This document shows, piece by piece, positions 6,289 through 9,841 of a DNA stretch of 9,841 bases. The position numbers were made by a program, and so were the translations under genes. Positions within the stretch are counted from its first letter, which is position 1, and every line of letters starts with the position of its first letter. The stretch lies in contig JABDKS010000462.1 in assembly GCA_013002105.1 (NCBI GenBank), forward strand, positions 1 through 9,841, given 5' to 3'. The notes beneath the pieces are model-generated. The model was given only the letters and a program-made list of their open reading frames with translations. It was not told where the DNA came from and did no database searches. The stretch is from Pirellulaceae bacterium (GTDB lineage Bacteria > Planctomycetota > Planctomycetia > Pirellulales > Pirellulaceae).

Positions 6289-8454
6289 TTAAGTATGAAA
6301 TCCGTACGCGGCGAGGCATTGGAAAACGATCAACGCTGCAACGTAGGCCATGGCGGTCATGTAGCCGAGTTGAAAAAGGGCCCATTTCCAACTGCCGGTT
6401 TCGCGTTTGGTGACGACTTGCGTGGGCAAGCATTGCATTGCCAGCACGTAGAACACCATCAGGCTGAAACAGGTCGCCGTTGTGAATACGGGACTGCCAT
6501 CGGGGCGCTTTTGCCGGCGAAGCGTGGCTACCAAGCCGGCTTCGTCATCCACTCCTTCTTCGCCGATTCCATAGACCACCGACAGGGTCGATACGACGAC
6601 TTCGCGCGCTGCAAACGACGCAATCACACCCACGTTGATTTTCCAGTCAAACCCCAGGGGCGAAAAAATGGGCTCTAAGCTTTTTCCAACCCGTCCGGCA
6701 AATGAGTACTCCAGTGCACGCTGAGCACGGGCATGATCACTCTCCAATGCCATCGCGTCGGTACCCATCGTGGACTCGACTCTGGTGCTCGCCGCAGGCA
6801 TCGGCGCGTCGGCGGGAAGTTTTGGATAGGTCGCCATCGCCCACAGCACCACGGAGATCAACAGGATCACGCTGCCCGCTTTGCGGACAAATACCAATGC
6901 CCGATCGTAGGTCGTCAGCAGGGCATTCCGCATGCTAGGCCAACGATACGGCGGTAATTCGATCACCAACGGCGCCGCTTCGCCCTTGATCATTGTCCGT
7001 TTTAAACAGTAGGCAGTCAGCAGTGCGGCGGTCAGCCCAAGAGCGTACGCGCCGGCGAACATCAGCGCGGCCAATAGCGGTTGGTCGCCAAAAAGCAGTG
7101 CCGAGATCATTGCGTAGACCGGTAACCTGGCCGAGCACGTCAACAAAGGCAGCACCAAGATCGTCACCAAGCGGTCACGCCAGTTTTCGATCGTGCGAGT
7201 CGCCATGATGCCTGGAATCGCGCAAGCATGTGCCGACAACATCGGAACAAACGCTTTGCCGGGTAGTCCGACACGCCGCATGATCCCCTCCATCACAAAC
7301 GCGGCGCGGGCCATGTACCCGGAGTCTTCCAGGATGGTGATGAAGAAAAATAGGATGCAAATCTGAGGCAGGAACACCAGTACGCCGGCAATTCCGCCAA
7401 TCACACCGCTGAGAATCAAACTGCGGAAATCTTCTAGAGGTAACAACGCGATGGCCACGGCGATGGCGACCGCAAACGCAGTGCTGCGGCGAGTCCAACG
7501 TGTTCGGCTGAGTCGATATCCGATTGCGCAAACGCCCAATGAAAACGCCATGACGCCAGGCGTCCACAGCAATCGTCGTGGCTCTACGGCGGGAATCACT
7601 GCATCGGCAACATTCGTAATCTTCTCGAATCCCGTTTCGATGATCGACATTGGCAGGTCAGCCAATGAAAAGATCATAAAAAACACGGTTAACATCACGG
7701 CAAACAACGCGACCGTACCAATACCGGGTGCCGTAAGCATTCGGTCAATCCACTGTACGCGCCGGCTGGTTTCGCGCTTTCCTTGCACGGAATTCGCAAC
7801 GACTGATTCGCTCCAGTCGTAACGTGCAGAGAATCCACAACCGACACAACCGACCGAACAGGTAGGCCGAGCAATTGGAAGCGTTGGCCGCTCGGGGGTG
7901 ACCAGTTTTGCAAGGGCGTGATGGAGATCTTGGATCCCAAAACCTGATCGTGCACTGACCGCGACGACGGGTGATTCGAGTCGCTGTGATAGTTTGTCTA
8001 AATCGATCTTGATGCCCGCTTCGTCTGCCGCGTCGATCATGTTCAGCACAATCAGTGTCGGCAGGCCCAACTCCAATATCTCATTGGCCAGAATCAAATT
8101 TCGCGATAGGTTCGTCGCGTCCAATACGACGACCACCGCTGCCGGGTCACCCAGTCGATGACCTTGTAACGCTTCGCAAGCGATGGCTTCTTCGGGACTG
8201 GTTGGATCCAGGCAATACAGGCCCGGCAAATCAATCAGTTCGATCGGTGTCGTTTTTGGATCGCCTGCTGACCCGTCGCCATTGAGAACGATCGAGGCTT
8301 GCCGTAAATCGACAGTGATGCCCGGATAGTTGGCGGTGCGAGCACGAAGCCCCGAGAGGGCATTGAATAGCGAAGTCTTCCCGGTGTTGGGATTGCCGAC
8401 CAGCAAAACGACCGGGGTTGCGGTCGCTAGGTTTTCGCAACTAGCGATCGACAC
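6289..8454 (-). CDS. feoB: Ferrous iron transport protein B (FeoB), GTPase-permease
   Basis: This is the inner-membrane Fe(II) uptake protein with a cytoplasmic GTPase domain. The 721-residue product starts with the G domain: G1 GNPNTGKTS (20-28), G2 in NYPGITVD (Thr47), G3 DLPG (75-78), G4 NMID (138-141) and G5 SAR (167-169). A short linker contains Cys199, Cys203 and Cys206 (CX3CX2C). The permease then shows family signatures FLPQI (361-365), LEDSGYMARAAFVM, the core HACAIPGIMATRT (Cys411) and LTCSARLPVY (Cys440), and the second Gate half ASFAAREVVVSTL. About 50 extra residues (roughly 291-339), with two hydrophobic runs, lie before the first Gate motif. The GTG at 8454 is chosen because it lies 7 bases after the feoA stop, with AGG at suitable spacing; a TTG at 8514 would overlap feoA by 53 bases and add a non-family tail. 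No feoC follows. The family is certain. Confidence 0.95.
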   Translation of the reverse strand: MSIASCENLATATPVVLLVGNPNTGKTSLFNALSGLRARTANYPGITVDLRQASIVLNGDGSAGDPKTTPIELIDLPGLYCLDPTSPEEAIACEALQGHRLGDPAAVVVVLDATNLSRNLILANEILELGLPTLIVLNMIDAADEAGIKIDLDKLSQRLESPVVAVSARSGFGIQDLHHALAKLVTPERPTLPIARPTCSVGCVGCGFSARYDWSESVVANSVQGKRETSRRVQWIDRMLTAPGIGTVALFAVMLTVFFMIFSLADLPMSIIETGFEKITNVADAVIPAVEPRRLLWTPGVMAFSLGVCAIGYRLSRTRWTRRSTAFAVAIAVAIALLPLEDFRSLILSGVIGGIAGVLVFLPQICILFFFITILEDSGYMARAAFVMEGIMRRVGLPGKAFVPMLSAHACAIPGIMATRTIENWRDRLVTILVLPLLTCSARLPVYAMISALLFGDQPLLAALMFAGAYALGLTAALLTAYCLKRTMIKGEAAPLVIELPPYRWPSMRNALLTTYDRALVFVRKAGSVILLISVVLWAMATYPKLPADAPMPAASTRVESTMGTDAMALESDHARAQRALEYSFAGRVGKSLEPIFSPLGFDWKINVGVIASFAAREVVVSTLSVVYGIGEEGVDDEAGLVATLRRQKRPDGSPVFTTATCFSLMVFYVLAMQCLPTQVVTKRETGSWKWALFQLGYMTAMAYVAALIVFQCLAAYGFHT

Positions 8455-8461
8455 CGTTTGC

Positions 8462-8713
8462 CTATTTTGCTTTGCGCGCGACGGATGACTTGCTGACAGA
8501 AACGGCCTCGGCAAGACGACGCGAGAGCCCGATTTGGGATCCGAAAACCCGAACGATCATGGGGTCACCGTTGGCGACCAATTCCAGTTCACGACCAGGA
8601 CAGATCCCCAGACTCTTCATCCGCGTGTGGCTTGGGTTATTCGAGTCGACATCGATACAGACAAAATCGCCCAGTTCGGCAGTCGAAAGACGTTCTTCGC
8701 TCAAATTACGCAT
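8462..8713 (-). CDS. feoA: Ferrous iron transport protein A (FeoA)
   Basis: This small cytoplasmic SH3-like protein is needed with FeoB for Fe(II) uptake and probably binds or modulates it. The 83 residues match the family plan: an N-terminal segment with LSTAELGDFVCI, the signature RMKSLGICPGRELELV (about 31-46), then DPMIVRVFGSQIGLSRRLAEAVSV, the usual DP-[IV]-x-V-x-V strand pair and Leu/Arg/Glu-Ala ending. The tail SKSSVARKAK is basic. Length is normal for a stand-alone FeoA (75-85). The ATG at 8713 is the only good start; no clear Shine-Dalgarno precedes it. The gene leads the feoAB operon (7-base gap to feoB) and lies about 60 bases downstream of the predicted transcription start at the Fur-controlled promoter. 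Confidence 0.92.
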   Translation of the reverse strand: MRNLSEERLSTAELGDFVCIDVDSNNPSHTRMKSLGICPGRELELVANGDPMIVRVFGSQIGLSRRLAEAVSVSKSSVARKAK

Positions 8714-8778
8714 AGGATCAGCGACACATCGCAGGGGAGATCAAATAGAGGACGGTACAAGCATCGTCTCATGCAGCA

Positions 8779-8807
8779 ATCTTAATGAGATTAATTCTCA
8801 TTAGCAA
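8779..8807 (-). promoter_or_regulatory. Predicted sigma-70-type promoter of feoAB
   Basis: On the minus strand, TTGCTA (8807-8802, -35, 4 of 6 consensus bases) is followed by exactly 17 bases and then TAAGAT (8784-8779, -10, 4 of 6). Transcription would start near 8772, giving a leader of about 59 bases before the feoA ATG. The spacer is filled by the Fur box, which fits repression by blocking RNA polymerase. The spacing is directly seen; use of the promoter is inferred. Confidence 0.55.
8783..8803. promoter_or_regulatory. Fur box (iron-responsive operator) upstream of feoA
   Basis: The 19-base core AATGAGATTAATTCTCATT (8784-8802) matches the widespread Fur operator form AATGAGAATNATTCTCATT at all defined positions but one (T at 8791). 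The 8-base outer arms (8783-8790 and 8796-8803) are perfectly complementary. It lies 70 bases upstream of feoA, between the predicted -35 and -10. AGCAATC is repeated directly on both flanks (8775-8781 and 8803-8809). Fur with Fe(II) would repress feoAB when iron is plentiful; binding is inferred from the match and from the target genes. Confidence 0.85.
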
Positions 8808-8917
8808 TCGCTGATTGTTGCCGAAACCTCCAAGACAGCAGCGAACACCGCGAAAATGCCGCGATTGCTGTATCGGACAATTGGTCGCAGCTGTTGCTTG
8901 CCCGCCACCGTAGGGGG

Positions 8918-9841
8918 TTAGGTAAGACCGGTTTGCTCGGGCAACCCAAACATCAAGTTCATGTTCTGAACCGCCGCACCACTGGCACCCTTGGTCAGAT
9001 TGTCGATCGCGACGACTAAAACCATCCGCCCGCCCGCGTCACATGCCGTCATTTGCACGTGATTTGTACCAGCGACATGCTTGGTTGCCGGTAAGTGGTC
9101 CACCGCGTGGACGAACGGAGCATCGGCGTATCTTTTGCGCCAACATTTCATCACGTCGTCGGCGGTGCTGTTTTTGGGGCGAACATAAATCGTCGACAAG
9201 ATGCCGCGGTCCATTGGCGTTAAATGCGGTGTGAACAAGACGTCGATATCGGATCCGCCGATGCGGTGAACCAGATCAGCGATCTCCGGTTGGTGGCGAT
9301 GCCCGGCAACACTGTAGGCGGCGATCGATTCGTTTGTTTCGCAATAGAGCGTTGCGAGTTTGGGCGATCGACCGGCACCACTGACGCCACTTTTGGAGTC
9401 GACGATGATGTCATCGGTTTCGATCAAGTCGGCGTGAACAAGTGGTGCAAGCGGCAAGATTGCTGATGTGGGGTAACAACCCGGGTTGGCCACCACATCG
9501 GCGGAGCGAATATCATCAGCAAAAAACTCCGGCAACCCATAGACCGTTTTGCCAACTCGTTCGGGCCAAGGATGGGTGACGCCATACCACTTTTCATACA
9601 GTTGGACATTGGAGAGTCGAAAGTCGGCACTAAAATCAACGACGCGCGTACCATGGTCGACCAATTCTTTGACCGTCGCGGCAGAAGCGCCGTGCGGCAG
9701 GCAGCACATCACCACATCACACTGTTTGGCGATCGCGGCGGTGTCCAGTGTGGAAAGCGGCAAATCGACTCGACCGGCGAGCATCGGGTGGACATCGCTG
9801 AGTGGTTTGCCGGCATCGGCCCGACTGGTGGCGGCAACGAT
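8918..9841 (-). CDS. argC: N-acetyl-gamma-glutamyl-phosphate reductase (ArgC), N-terminus outside window
   Basis: This enzyme performs the NADPH-dependent reduction of N-acetylglutamyl phosphate to the semialdehyde, the third step of arginine synthesis, in the cytoplasm. The visible 307 residues open with IVAATSRADAGKPLSDVHP, typical of ArgC just after the nucleotide-binding loop, so only about 25-40 residues and the start codon are missing. Family marks include CDVVMCCLPHG, VVDFSADFRL, the active-site VANPGCYPTSAI (catalytic Cys at codon 9478-9476), SKSGVSGAGRSP, the conserved GHRHQPEI with the catalytic His, FTPHLTPMDRGIL and the C-terminal DNLTKGASGAAVQNMN. The frame runs intact to TAA at 8920-8918. 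Downstream, 8804-8917 shows no convincing terminator. It probably does not share a transcript with feoAB, which has its own promoter 114 bases on. An ATG at 9784 is internal, not the start. Confidence 0.95.
   Translation of the reverse strand: MVAATSRADAGKPLSDVHPMLAGRVDLPLSTLDTAAIAKQCDVVMCCLPHGASAATVKELVDHGTRVVDFSADFRLSNVQLYEKWYGVTHPWPERVGKTVYGLPEFFADDIRSADVVANPGCYPTSAILPLAPLVHADLIETDDIIVDSKSGVSGAGRSPKLATLYCETNESIAAYSVAGHRHQPEIADLVHRIGGSDIDVLFTPHLTPMDRGILSTIYVRPKNSTADDVMKCWRKRYADAPFVHAVDHLPATKHVAGTNHVQMTACDAGGRMVLVVAIDNLTKGASGAAVQNMNLMFGLPEQTGLT

Noticed and set aside
7175..7567. Minus-strand frame of 130 codons in a second frame within feoB
   Set aside because: Overlaps the FeoB Gate motifs in another frame; Arg/His-rich with no fold.
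8455..8514. TTG start at 8514 for feoB
   Set aside because: Would overlap feoA by 53 bases and add a tail not found in FeoB; GTG 8454 has better spacing to an AGG.
8836..8870. Imperfect inverted repeat downstream of argC as terminator
   Set aside because: Stem is interrupted by an asymmetric bulge and no T-tract follows.
9782..9784. ATG as the argC start
   Set aside because: The frame continues upstream with the ArgC-like SRADAGKPLSDVHP to the window edge, so this Met is internal.

Overview
The window reads as chromosomal DNA of a planctomycete, most likely a Pirellulaceae/Rhodopirellula-like bacterium. This rests on moderate GC, weak or absent Shine-Dalgarno sequences, a secreted protein of unknown function with a cleavable signal peptide, and the style of the FeoB and ArgC proteins. 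The assignment is an inference from sequence character, not from a database match. No RNA gene, insertion sequence, CRISPR array or prophage gene was seen.

Layout, left to right. (1) Positions 1-724, minus strand: the first 241 codons of an exported protein of unknown function whose 3' end lies outside the window. (2) Positions 725-1077: a non-coding gap between divergent genes, with a perfect short hairpin and a nearby direct repeat. (3) Positions 1078-6203, plus strand: a metal-efflux cluster. It holds a small, membrane-anchored or exported protein rich in His and Cys, then a periplasmic adaptor of the CzcB/CusB type, then a CzcA-type heavy-metal RND pump. The pump carries the Asp/Asp/Glu set in its proton-relay helix that is typical of divalent-cation exporters. 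No outer-membrane channel gene (czcC) is present in the window. (4) Positions 6289-8713, minus strand and convergent with the efflux cluster: feoA and feoB, the ferrous-iron uptake pair, in one operon. A near-perfect Fur box fills the spacer of a plausible feoA promoter. (5) Positions 8918-9841, minus strand: argC (arginine biosynthesis), whose 5' end lies outside the window.

The theme of the central 7.6 kb is metal homeostasis: export of divalent metals on one strand and iron(II) import, likely Fur-repressed, on the other. The points most worth following up are the unrecognised His/Cys-rich protein leading the efflux operon, a CX3CX2C cysteine cluster in the linker of FeoB, and an apparent extra two-helix segment in the FeoB membrane domain. 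I did not find evidence for a wholly new defence or mobile system here.
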